This document shows, one piece after another, positions 40,074 through 47,935 of a stretch of 64,000 nt of DNA (position 1 is its first letter; each line of letters opens with the position of its first letter). The position numbers were made by a program, and so were the translations under genes. The notes under the pieces are model-generated. The model was not told the origin of the DNA and did not search any database. It was given only the letters and a program-made list of their open reading frames with translations. This DNA comes from RGIG5579 sp045602025 (GTDB lineage Bacteria > Bacillota > Clostridia > Oscillospirales > SIG627), in NCBI GenBank assembly GCA_045602025.1, contig JAZSAT010000046.1, positions 24,027 through 88,026 of the forward strand, given 5' to 3'.

Positions 40074-40107
40074 AAAAAGCATTTGCCGAAATCGGCAAAT
40101 GCTTTTT
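40074..40107. terminator. Bidirectional terminator after the defence operon
   Basis: A 15-bp perfect stem (40074-40088/40093-40107, core GCATTTGCCG/CGGCAAATGC), AAAT loop, T-run. Serves both the helicase gene and the convergent DUF4956 gene. Confidence 0.85.
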
Positions 40108-40108
40108 C

Positions 40109-40786
40109 TTATAGGGTTGTATTTCCGCCGTAGCTGACAGCTCCCGCATCGATTACTCCTTCCATTTTTGAAATTTCTTCGATCAGGGAAAGGGTTTCAT
40201 CGGTAAGCCTTGTTTCAAGAGAAAGCTCTACGGTATCGCCCGAAACAGATTTTGATCTCACTTGTACCCTTTCAAGAGAGGCAATGGCATCTTCCACTGT
40301 ATCACCGAAGCCTACGCGATATCGGATCACAAGAAGATACGAATTATTTGTCCTCTTTTTTGAAAAAAAGTAAAATGCAAGATACAAAATACCAAGACAT
40401 AAATTTGTAATAAGAGAAATATAAACAAGTCCCGCTCCTGCCATGATACCCACGCTGATCGCCCAAAACATAAACACGGTGTCAGTCGGATCCTTAACCG
40501 CAGTACGGAAGCGCACAATAGAAAGTGCTCCAACCATACCGAGGGAAAGAGCAAGATTCGTAGTCACGGTCATAATTACAACACTGGTTACCATAGACAA
40601 AAGCAAAAGAGAAAATGTAAAATTTTTATTCAGAGAAACACCTTGGTAAGTAATACGGTAGACCATAATCACATAAAGTGAGAGAAAAAAAGATACCAAA
40701 AGACCCGTGGCAATACGATCGCCTGTCATCGTCGATTGAAATTCATTTTCAAAGGTGGTACGAAAAAAATCAAAAACAATATTCAT
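40109..40786 (-). CDS. DUF4956 membrane protein
   Basis: A 225-residue protein with about four membrane helices and the DUF4956 motifs MVTSVVIMTVTTNLALSLGM and VGALSIVRFRTAVKDPTDT, then a soluble ferredoxin-like C-terminal part. It is normally found beside VTC-domain polyphosphate polymerases, as here (9 bp spacing). It probably helps polyphosphate handling or membrane placement, but its role is not established. Confidence 0.88.
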   Translation of the reverse strand: MNIVFDFFRTTFENEFQSTMTGDRIATGLLVSFFLSLYVIMVYRITYQGVSLNKNFTFSLLLLSMVTSVVIMTVTTNLALSLGMVGALSIVRFRTAVKDPTDTVFMFWAISVGIMAGAGLVYISLITNLCLGILYLAFYFFSKKRTNNSYLLVIRYRVGFGDTVEDAIASLERVQVRSKSVSGDTVELSLETRLTDETLSLIEEISKMEGVIDAGAVSYGGNTTL

Positions 40787-40795
40787 ATATTCTCC

Positions 40796-41473
40796 TTAGT
40801 ACAAAACCTCTCTGCAAAGGCAAAATTTCGAAATGGCGCATGGGATTTTGGGTATATCATAAAGTAGCTTTGAAAGATACGGCGGAAAATCAGAATCATA
40901 CTTAATTTCAAGGATTGCTTTTCCACTCTCTATAGCAGGAACGGAGAAAGTTTTTTCATCAAGCTCATTTCTGAAAGCGGATGCCGAAACCCAGGTGTCG
41001 ATTGTAATACGAACATTCCCAAAAGGATGCAAAAACGCACTTCGGTAATAGTCTACAAACAAAAGAGGTCTGAAGCCTTCCGAAAGAATTTTGTTTGAGA
41101 TCTCTTCTTCCAAGGCACCGCCTGCTGAGAAAACATCCGGCTTTCTTTTAATCAAAGCACAAGCCTTCGCAAGCGAAATGGTTTCAAAGGCTTTAAAAGA
41201 CTTTTTTCCGATCTTTTCTTTTTTTTCGAGGCGGATATAAGAAAGGTCTCTATTATAAAAACGAATGCGATATTTTGCGCGCTTTTCAAGCCCGTTTATC
41301 TTATCAAAATAAGCGGAGGACAAAGGGTCCTCAAAATAAAGACTTCGGATATGATAGGCACCCCTATCGGGAGTGTGGTCATCCTTTCTCAAAGCAATGT
41401 GAAAGCGGCTATTCAAACGATGTGCATCGGCTGAATTGATATAAAATTTCAGCTCGTTTCTTGCTCCTATCAT
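40796..41473 (-). CDS. VTC-domain polyphosphate polymerase-like protein
   Basis: A 225-residue VTC domain (triphosphate tunnel fold). ARNELKFYI, YHIRSLYFEDP, KYRIRFYN, IRLEKKEK and the distal AILEIKY and VDYYRSAFLHP blocks line a basic tunnel that in yeast Vtc4 polymerises phosphate from ATP. I start at 41473 (MIGARNEL) because the in-frame ATG at 41509 overlaps the -10 box of the predicted promoter. Operon with the DUF4956 gene. Confidence 0.85.
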   Translation of the reverse strand: MIGARNELKFYINSADAHRLNSRFHIALRKDDHTPDRGAYHIRSLYFEDPLSSAYFDKINGLEKRAKYRIRFYNRDLSYIRLEKKEKIGKKSFKAFETISLAKACALIKRKPDVFSAGGALEEEISNKILSEGFRPLLFVDYYRSAFLHPFGNVRITIDTWVSASAFRNELDEKTFSVPAIESGKAILEIKYDSDFPPYLSKLLYDIPKIPCAISKFCLCREVLY

Positions 41474-41507
41474 AATCACCGCTTTCTTTTCATATTCTGT
41501 AAAAAAC

Positions 41508-41536
41508 ATTCTAACAAACACCACCCTGTTTGTCAA
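41508..41536 (-). promoter_or_regulatory. Promoter of the VTC-DUF4956 operon
   Basis: Minus strand TTGACA (41536-41531), 17-bp spacer, TAGAAT (41513-41508). The -35 overlaps the ribosome-site region of the divergent lipoprotein gene. Confidence 0.75.
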
Positions 41537-41546
41537 CAAAGGAGAT

Positions 41547-42059
41547 ATGATGAAAAAAAGCCTAATCGTCTCATGTTTTGTTCTTCTTACTCTTTTATTC
41601 TTATTTTGCAGCTGCAAAAAAGCAGATAACGCCCCCTCTGTAAAAATTGACACTGAAAAAAGATATTTGGTCTCGATAAAAATCGACGACTTTGAAGGCA
41701 AAGGCGAGATCTTTTATGACAAAAACAAAAATCTTCATTTACTTCACACCGATCCAACTTCACCTCTTTTTTCAATGGAAGAAATCTTTGGCGAAAAAAG
41801 CGTAAAAACCCGTTTCAAGGATTTGGAATATGAACAGGATCTTTTTATCAGCGGTACCGCAATCCTGAAAAACATTTTTGATCTTTTAGGAAGTGAAAAT
41901 GGAAAAAAAGTCAGCGGAAAAGGAGAAATAAAGACAGAATTTGCAGACGAAAACTATCGTTTTACTCTCTATTCCGAAAAAGAAACGACCGAAGAGCAAA
42001 AAATAATCGGTAGCGGTTGGAACAGTAATTTTGCAATCATTTTCATTCCGGCCGCATAA
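41547..42059 (+). CDS. Predicted lipoprotein of unknown function
   Basis: A 170-residue protein with a lysine start, a hydrophobic signal (IVSCFVLLTLLFLF) and a lipobox-like FCSC with Cys at about 22-24, then a soluble domain rich in Lys, Glu and Asp. I recognise no family. AAAGGAG precedes the ATG. It is divergent from the VTC operon and may share its promoter region. Confidence 0.7.
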   Translation: MMKKSLIVSCFVLLTLLFLFCSCKKADNAPSVKIDTEKRYLVSIKIDDFEGKGEIFYDKNKNLHLLHTDPTSPLFSMEEIFGEKSVKTRFKDLEYEQDLFISGTAILKNIFDLLGSENGKKVSGKGEIKTEFADENYRFTLYSEKETTEEQKIIGSGWNSNFAIIFIPAA

Positions 42060-42142
42060 AATATCAATGGCGGAATAAAAGCAAAAACGCATGGCAACAA
42101 TAAAAACAAACAAAAAGCATAATGCGTTTAGGAGTGAAAAAA

Positions 42143-42487
42143 TTGAATGTAAAAAGAGGAGATATTTATTATGCAGATCTGAGTCCGGTTATCGGCTCGG
42201 AGCAAGGAGGAGTCCGACCCGTTGTTATTGTACAAAATGATGTGGGAAACAAACACAGTCCGACCGTAATCGCAGCAGCCATTACAAGCAAAACGACAAA
42301 AACGAAGCTTCCCACTCACATAGAAGTATACGCCGAACAAAACGGACTTTGCAAAAACTCGGTCATACTCCTGGAACAAATACGTACAATAGATAAGAAA
42401 AGACTCAAAGAAAAAATGGGTCACCTGAAAGACGAAACGATGGCAGAGGTAAACAAAGCGATCAACATCAGTTTCGGTTTATCCTAA
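42143..42487 (+). CDS. mazF: MazF/PemK-family endoribonuclease toxin (EndoA-like)
   Basis: A 114-residue protein very close in layout to Bacillus EndoA/MazF: VKRGDIYYADLSPVIGSEQG, VRPVVIVQND, TVIAAAIT, LPTHIEV, SVILLEQIRTIDKKRL. MazF cleaves mRNA at short sequence motifs. TTG 42143 is preferred, with TAGGAGTG 7 bases upstream, giving the family's usual N-terminus. No MazE-like antitoxin is encoded next to it; the upstream gene is a lipoprotein. Confidence 0.92.
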   Translation: MNVKRGDIYYADLSPVIGSEQGGVRPVVIVQNDVGNKHSPTVIAAAITSKTTKTKLPTHIEVYAEQNGLCKNSVILLEQIRTIDKKRLKEKMGHLKDETMAEVNKAINISFGLS

Positions 42488-42493
42488 CAATCT

Positions 42494-42529
42494 CACCCTG
42501 ATCAAAAGCCCTTGATCAGGGTGTTTTTT
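42494..42529 (+). terminator. Terminator of mazF
   Basis: A 12-bp stem CACCCTGATCAA (42494-42505)/TTGATCAGGGTG (42512-42523), 6-nt loop, followed by TTTTTT. Confidence 0.88.
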
Positions 42530-42540
42530 GAAAAGAAAGG

Positions 42541-42569
42541 TTGACAAAATCTGTTTGATATCTTATAAT
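42541..42569 (+). promoter_or_regulatory. Consensus promoter of the XRE-GlmM fusion gene
   Basis: TTGACA (42541-42546), 17-bp spacer, TATAAT (42564-42569). The leader of about 75 nt has a TGCAAC/GTTGCA hairpin near 42603-42619. Confidence 0.88.
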
Positions 42570-42652
42570 ATTTATGTCAAAAAAATGTGTTTTTTGATTT
42601 TTTGCAACCTGAAGTTGCATTTTAGCTACTCCAAAATAAGAAGGAGAAAATT

Positions 42653-44266
42653 ATGACAATTGGTAAAAAAATAACAAAACTTCGCACCGAACACGGTATC
42701 TCGCAGGAACAGCTTGCGGAAAAGATTAATGTTTCTCGTCAGTCTGTTTCCAAGTGGGAAATGGATCAAGCACTTCCTCAGATCGACAAGGTACTTCTTC
42801 TGTGTGAGCTTTTTAACATTTCAACCGACACCCTTCTTCATGAAGATGCCCCTCTCCCCATTCTTGAAGAAAACAAAAAGAATAAATACTTCGGCACCGA
42901 CGGCTTTCGCGGTGAAGCCAACAAAAACCTTACTTCCATGCACGCATACAAAGTAGGACGCTTTTTGGGTTGGTACCTATCCTCTTCTCATTCAGGAAGA
43001 TCTAAAAATGAAAGGCCCAGAATCGTTATCGGAAAAGATACGAGAAGATCCAGTTATATGCTGGAATACTCCATCGCAGCCGGCATTACTGCCTCCGGTG
43101 CCGATGTTTATATGCTCCATGTTACGACTACCCCCAGCGTTTCATATGTAACCAGAACAGATAATTTTGATTGCGGTGTTATGATCACCGCCTCCCATAA
43201 TCCCTACTATGACAACGGTATCAAGGTAATCAACCGCTACGGTGAAAAGCTTGAGGACAAGGTTACCGCTTTGATTGAAGCTTACCTTGACGGCAACATG
43301 AAGGCCCTCGGTCTGAATACACCGGATCTTCCCTTTGCGACCAAAGAACATATTGGCTGTATTGTTGACTATGTAGCCGGCAGAAACCGCTATGTTGCAT
43401 ATTTGATCTCCCTCGCAAGCCACTCCTACAGAAAGCTCAGAATCGGTCTTGACTGTGCAAACGGTGCCTCCTGGATGATTGCAAGAAATGTGTTTAATGC
43501 GCTGGGTGCGCAAACCTATGTGATCGGTGATGATCCCGATGGACTAAATGTAAATTTGGACTGCGGCTCCACCCACATGGAAAAGCTTTGCGAGCTTGTG
43601 AAGGAAGAGCACCTTGATTTTGGTTTTGCTTTTGACGGCGACTGCGACCGCTGTATCGCAGTAGATGAAAACGGAAATGTGGTAGACGGCGACAAGATGA
43701 TGTATATTCTCTCCAAACGCCTGAAAACCAGAGAAATGCTGAATAAAGACACCCTTGTGGCAACCGTTATGACAAATAGCGGCTTAATTGCAAGTCTTGA
43801 CAAGATCGGCGTAAAAATGGAGCAAACTGCTGTAGGTGACCGTTTTGTCTATGAATGCATGCAGAAAAACGACTATTCTCTCGGTGGAGAACAGTCAGGT
43901 CACATCATCCTCAAAAAATACGCAACCACCGGCGACGGTCTTCTTACCGCTATTATGCTTGCAGAAGAAATCTGCGACTCCAAATCTACGCTTTCCAAGC
44001 TCTGTGCAGATGTTATTTTGTATCCTCAGCGTACCATCAATGTAAGAGTAAAAGATAAAAATGCAGTATTATCCGATGAAACGGTTTTGGCTGAAACAAA
44101 AAAAGTAGAAAGCCTGATCAACGGAAAAGGGAGAGTACTGCTCCGTCAGAGCGGTACCGAGCCTGTTGTGCGTGTTATGATCGAGTGTGAGGACAAAGAT
44201 CTTTGCGTTGCCTACGCTCAGCAAATTGCAGACAAGATTCTCGAGGGAGGACACGGCATTGAGTAA
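42653..44266 (+). CDS. XRE helix-turn-helix domain fused to phosphoglucosamine mutase
   Basis: A 537-residue protein. Residues 1-62 are a complete XRE helix-turn-helix (ISQEQLAEKINVSRQSVSKW) of the Cro/C1 type. Residues 78-537 are a full phosphohexomutase: FGTDGFRG (80-87), catalytic Ser in TASHNP (S181), Mg2+ loop DGDCDR (328-333), GGEQSGH and RQSGTEP. GlmM converts GlcN-6-P to GlcN-1-P for peptidoglycan. The single reading frame and AAGGAG site before residue 1 show a genuine fusion. It may be the only glmM or a paralogue; it may regulate its own or other genes. Confidence 0.88.
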   Translation: MTIGKKITKLRTEHGISQEQLAEKINVSRQSVSKWEMDQALPQIDKVLLLCELFNISTDTLLHEDAPLPILEENKKNKYFGTDGFRGEANKNLTSMHAYKVGRFLGWYLSSSHSGRSKNERPRIVIGKDTRRSSYMLEYSIAAGITASGADVYMLHVTTTPSVSYVTRTDNFDCGVMITASHNPYYDNGIKVINRYGEKLEDKVTALIEAYLDGNMKALGLNTPDLPFATKEHIGCIVDYVAGRNRYVAYLISLASHSYRKLRIGLDCANGASWMIARNVFNALGAQTYVIGDDPDGLNVNLDCGSTHMEKLCELVKEEHLDFGFAFDGDCDRCIAVDENGNVVDGDKMMYILSKRLKTREMLNKDTLVATVMTNSGLIASLDKIGVKMEQTAVGDRFVYECMQKNDYSLGGEQSGHIILKKYATTGDGLLTAIMLAEEICDSKSTLSKLCADVILYPQRTINVRVKDKNAVLSDETVLAETKKVESLINGKGRVLLRQSGTEPVVRVMIECEDKDLCVAYAQQIADKILEGGHGIE

Positions 44267-44921
44267 AAAAGTAAAAACCTCAGATCTTTTCGAATCTGTT
44301 CCCGAGCACCTGAAGCCTTTTTTTGATCAAACTACATATCCTTGGGAGCTTCTTCCGGAAATTAAAAACATTGTCAAAACCTTCCTTGAAAACGGACTGG
44401 AGGGCTATACCGTTTATGCTGAAGGCATTTTAATCGGAGAAAATGTAAAAATCCACCCAAATGCCGTTATCGAAGCACCTGCCATTATCGGTGCAGGCAC
44501 GGAGCTTCGCCCCGGTGCTTTTCTGAGAGGAAATGTTATTTGCGGCGAGGGCTGCGTGATCGGTAACTCCACAGAGCTGAAAAACTGTATTCTCATGGAC
44601 CGTGTTCAGGTTCCTCATTACAACTATGTAGGTGACTCTATTTTGGGCTACCGCGCTCATATGGGCGCAGGTTCCATTTGTTCCAATTTAAAAAGCGATG
44701 GAAAAAATGTTGTGATCCGCGGTGAAAAGAGCATTGAAACCGGTCTCAGAAAAATCGGTGGCATCCTCGCTGATTATGCTGATATCGGTTGCGGCAGTGT
44801 TTTAAATCCCGGTACTGTTATCGGCAAGAACACATCCGTATATCCTCTTACCTCTCTCAGAGGTGTCTATCCGGAAAACAGCATTGTAAAAGACACAAAA
44901 ACGGTTGTACCGCGTAAATGA
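44259..44921 (+). CDS. Left-handed beta-helix acyltransferase (GlmU C-terminal-like)
   Basis: A 220-residue protein. After a helical N-terminus it carries hexapeptide repeats (IGENVKIHPNAVIEAPAII, GAGTELRPGAFLRGNVICG) and DSILGYRAHMGAGSICSNLK, as in the acetyltransferase half of GlmU. It lacks the uridylyltransferase domain. It probably acetylates a sugar 1-phosphate, consistent with the adjacent mutase. Start is TTG 44259 with GGGAGG 8 bases upstream, overlapping the mutase stop codon, so translation is coupled. Confidence 0.82.
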   Translation: MSKKVKTSDLFESVPEHLKPFFDQTTYPWELLPEIKNIVKTFLENGLEGYTVYAEGILIGENVKIHPNAVIEAPAIIGAGTELRPGAFLRGNVICGEGCVIGNSTELKNCILMDRVQVPHYNYVGDSILGYRAHMGAGSICSNLKSDGKNVVIRGEKSIETGLRKIGGILADYADIGCGSVLNPGTVIGKNTSVYPLTSLRGVYPENSIVKDTKTVVPRK

Positions 44922-44923
44922 AT

Positions 44924-44963
44924 AAAAAAAGCAGCAGATCAAATTTGATCTGTTGCTTTTTTT
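44924..44963. terminator. Bidirectional terminator
   Basis: The near-perfect palindrome 44931-44943/44944-44956 (core GCAGCAGATC/GATCTGTTGC, one G-T pair), with A-run before and T-run after. Confidence 0.8.
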
Positions 44964-45648
44964 AGTATAAAATAATCTGCTTTTTCAAAAATATCTCTTT
45001 ATAATGATTGATCTCATCATCAGAAAATAAACTATCCTTAAAATCAAGAATTACACTTTTTATATATCGTAAATTTGAAATAAATGCTGCAAGTTCTTCT
45101 CCTGAGTGGTCATTGATCCCTTTCAAAACCGGGATCAGGATCCGATACGGATAAGCCCGCTTTTCCAAAAACGAAATTGTCTCAAGTGTATGCCTCACAT
45201 CCGGAAGAAAAACATCGGAGGAAAAATCTTTTTCCGACGAAAAAAGTCGCAAAATATAAAGGTCAACATACCCATCGAGAAGATCATATGCAAATGAGGG
45301 ACACATTCCGCAAGTATAGATTTGAAGAGTCATTCCCATATCTTTTATTTCCTTTGCAACATCCTTGCAGAAAAAAGGATCGGAAAGCGGCTCTTGTCCA
45401 AGGAAAGTGATGCCAAGATTTTTCGTATAGCAAAGCATTTTTTCTTCCCTAAGATAAGCGGCGAGCTCTTTCTCTGAATAAGTTTCTTTTTCAAGGCTGT
45501 CTTCGGTAAAATCGTGTTCAGGCAAAAAGGAATAGCAACTGCATAGCTGATGACAAGCACCAACACAATCCGAAAAGACGACACCTGTTCTTGTGCCATC
45601 GCCTAAATCGGTGCGGTAATGCAAAAAACCTGCAATACGCTTTTTCAA
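44962..45648 (-). CDS. PflA-like radical SAM protein with unusual cysteine spacing
   Basis: A 228-residue protein related to glycyl-radical activases: GFLHYRTDLGDGTRTGVVFSDC, ITFLGQEPLSDPFF, and IPVLKGINDH match PflA/NrdG-type blocks. The cluster region has C28, C32, C36 and C38, giving CX3CX3CXC rather than the canonical CX3CX2C. GGEP is GQEP. Either the cluster ligands are rearranged or the protein no longer binds SAM. Starts at TTG 45648 with AAAGGAGG upstream. Monocistronic. Confidence 0.65.
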   Translation of the reverse strand: MKKRIAGFLHYRTDLGDGTRTGVVFSDCVGACHQLCSCYSFLPEHDFTEDSLEKETYSEKELAAYLREEKMLCYTKNLGITFLGQEPLSDPFFCKDVAKEIKDMGMTLQIYTCGMCPSFAYDLLDGYVDLYILRLFSSEKDFSSDVFLPDVRHTLETISFLEKRAYPYRILIPVLKGINDHSGEELAAFISNLRYIKSVILDFKDSLFSDDEINHYKEIFLKKQIILY

Positions 45649-45705
45649 CAAATCACCTCCTTTTTCTCTATCATAACAAAAAGACAGCAATAAGTAAAGT
45701 TTCAT

Positions 45706-45734
45706 GTATATTCTTCTTTCCGGGCTCATATGTT
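45706..45734 (+). promoter_or_regulatory. Putative sigma-E promoter of spoIVA
   Basis: GTATATT (45706-45712), 14-bp spacer, CATATGTT (45727-45734) resembles the mother-cell sigma-E consensus (-35 ATATT-like, -10 CATACA-T). spoIVA is sigma-E dependent in Bacillus. No good sigma-A promoter is visible. Confidence 0.5.
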
Positions 45735-45768
45735 TTACCAAAACGAGTACCATCAAAGGAGAGGGAAA

Positions 45769-47250
45769 ATGACAGAGAACACCAGCATTTATCAAGACAT
45801 CGCCAAAAGAACCGGTGGAGATATTTACATCGGTGTTGTTGGCCCTGTCAGAACGGGAAAATCCACCTTTATCAAGCGATTTATGGAAAATGTAGTCTTA
45901 CCGAAAATGGAAGAAACTGCAGAAAAATCGAGAGCGATCGATGAGATGCCGCAAAGCGGTAACGGAAAAAATGTAATGACTACGGAACCGAAATTTGTTC
46001 CGGAACGAGGGGTTCGGATTGAAACCGAGGAAGGCCTTGGTTTTCAAGTGAAGCTTATTGACTGCGTCGGCTTTCCTGTTCCGGGAGCAAGCGGCCTTGA
46101 GGAAGACGGCAAATCGCGTATGGTCAATACCCCCTGGTCTGCCGAAGCACTCCCCTTTGAAGAAGCGGCAAGTGTCGGCACAAAAAAAGTAATAGAAGAA
46201 CACGCAACGGTCGGCGTTGTTATCACCACCGACGGAAGTTTTGGCGAGATTCCGAGAGAGTCATATCTCAAAGCAGAAGAAGATATCATTCAAAGAATGA
46301 AAAAAACAAAAAAGCCTTTCGTTGTAGTCTTAAATTCGGCACATCCCGAAACCGATGAAACAAAGTCTCTTTCAAAGCTTTTGGAAGAAAAATATAAGGT
46401 TAGTGTTTTACCGAAGAATTGTTTCTCTATGGAGGAAGAGGATTTTCTCCAAATTATCGGAAAAATTGTATTAGAATTTCCGATCCGTGAAATCGGCTTA
46501 AAGCTCCCGGCTTGGATCCTAAACTTGGAAGAAGGAAAAGAGACAAAAACGAAAATTTTAGCTGATTGGGAATTAAAAATGCAGGGAATCGCAAAAACCG
46601 GAGAGATCTTTGACTGCATTGATTCCTTTTCGGAGAACGAAATTTTTGAAGCAGTACAGATAGAAAATTCGGATCTTGGCAATGGAGAAATACAGATCAA
46701 AATTTCCATTGACAAAAAATACTTTTACAAGATCTTAACAGATGCTTGTGACACAAAAATTGAAAGCGAAGAAGAGCTTGTAAAAATGTTTTGTATGCTT
46801 GCGGATCAAAAAAAGAATTATGATAAGATCGCAAAAGCACTTGAAGAGGTAAACGAAAGCGGATACGGCATCGTTACTCCCGAAATTGAAGATCTTAGAT
46901 TGGAGGAGCCGGAAATCGTCAAGCAGCCCGGTGGGTATGGCGTAAAGCTGAAGGCAAGCGCACCCTCCATTCATATGATCCGTGCAAATATTCAAGCTGA
47001 AATTTCACCAATCGTCGGAAGCGAGAGGCAGTCAGAAGATATTGTCAAATTTCTTTTAGAAGAATTTGAAGAAGATCCAACCAAGATCTGGCAGTCCAAT
47101 ATGTTTGGAAAATCCCTTTATGAGCTTGTAAACGAGGGACTGAACACCAAACTGAACCATATGCCGCAGGAAGCAAGAGCAAAGCTTGCGGAAACCCTCC
47201 AAAAAATCATCAATGAAGGTAGCGGCGGTCTTATTTGTATCATTCTGTAA
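45769..47250 (+). CDS. spoIVA: Stage IV sporulation protein A (spore coat ATPase)
   Basis: A 493-residue protein, the usual SpoIVA length. Walker A is GPVRTGKST (25-33), followed by the TTEPKFVPE and LIDCVGFPV blocks, and the C-terminus ends GGLICIIL as in Bacillus. SpoIVA polymerises with ATP hydrolysis on the forespore surface and anchors the coat. The ATG at 45769 follows AAGGAGAGGG. This is the clearest marker that the organism forms endospores. Confidence 0.97.
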   Translation: MTENTSIYQDIAKRTGGDIYIGVVGPVRTGKSTFIKRFMENVVLPKMEETAEKSRAIDEMPQSGNGKNVMTTEPKFVPERGVRIETEEGLGFQVKLIDCVGFPVPGASGLEEDGKSRMVNTPWSAEALPFEEAASVGTKKVIEEHATVGVVITTDGSFGEIPRESYLKAEEDIIQRMKKTKKPFVVVLNSAHPETDETKSLSKLLEEKYKVSVLPKNCFSMEEEDFLQIIGKIVLEFPIREIGLKLPAWILNLEEGKETKTKILADWELKMQGIAKTGEIFDCIDSFSENEIFEAVQIENSDLGNGEIQIKISIDKKYFYKILTDACDTKIESEEELVKMFCMLADQKKNYDKIAKALEEVNESGYGIVTPEIEDLRLEEPEIVKQPGGYGVKLKASAPSIHMIRANIQAEISPIVGSERQSEDIVKFLLEEFEEDPTKIWQSNMFGKSLYELVNEGLNTKLNHMPQEARAKLAETLQKIINEGSGGLICIIL

Positions 47251-47260
47251 AAAATAGAAA

Positions 47261-47285
47261 AAACAGGGCAATGCCCTGTTTTTTT
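47261..47285 (+). terminator. Terminator of spoIVA
   Basis: The stem AAACAGGGC (47261-47269)/GCCCTGTTT (47273-47281), AAT loop, then T-run. Confidence 0.8.
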
Positions 47286-47335
47286 CTTTGATAAAATCCT
47301 TGAAAAATATCAAATTGAATGATATAATAAATTGA

Positions 47336-47872
47336 TTAATTGTCTGCACAGCATATCGGCTTAAAATAGGAACGGGGATGCTTGCAAACAGGACAGATTT
47401 CCGGTGCGCTTTCTGATGAGTGTCTTTGCCCGCAATTTTGGCAGATCCACCATATTTTTTCGCCCTTGGAAAACACCGCGCCGTTTTCTACCATATAGCC
47501 TTGCTTTTCAAATCGCTCACGGTGTTCGTTTTCGATCTGTCCGACCATTTCAAATGTTGCCGCAATGGAGTCGAACCCTTCCTCCCTTGCCACCTTTGCA
47601 AAGCCGGGGTACATTTCACAGCTTTCATGTTTTTCGGATGCCGCAGCTGCAAACAGGTTTTTATCTGTTGTGTTCAAACAATTCAATAGCTCAAGATATA
47701 TTTCAGCATGTGCTTTTTCATTATCTGATGTTTCTTTAAAAATTGCTGAAATATTCTCAAAGCCATCCTTCTTTGCTCTTTTTGCAAAGAATTCATACAG
47801 AATTGCAGCTTGTGCTTCTCCACTGATCGCACTTCGTAAATTTTGTTCCGTTTTACTCCCGATTAGTTCCAT
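47336..47872 (-). CDS. Rubrerythrin
   Basis: A 178-residue oxygen-stress protein. The ferritin-like four-helix domain has diiron Glu ligands in SGEAQAAILYEFF, SDNEKAHAEI and IENEHRERF; the C-terminal rubredoxin domain has ICQNCGQ and CPVCKHP (CX2C pairs). It reduces hydrogen peroxide in anaerobes. The ATG at 47872 has AGGAGG 6 bases upstream. Monocistronic. Confidence 0.95.
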   Translation of the reverse strand: MELIGSKTEQNLRSAISGEAQAAILYEFFAKRAKKDGFENISAIFKETSDNEKAHAEIYLELLNCLNTTDKNLFAAAASEKHESCEMYPGFAKVAREEGFDSIAATFEMVGQIENEHRERFEKQGYMVENGAVFSKGEKIWWICQNCGQRHSSESAPEICPVCKHPRSYFKPICCADN

Positions 47873-47935
47873 AATTAACCTCCTGTTTTTTCTTATTTTA
47901 CACAAACAGTTATTAAATTATTCAAAGGAATATTT

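Noticed and set aside
42585..42656. 23-codon leader frame before the XRE-GlmM gene, overlapping its ATG
   Set aside because: No ribosome binding site and no regulatory codon run; chance frame is more likely. The hairpin in the leader is reported instead.
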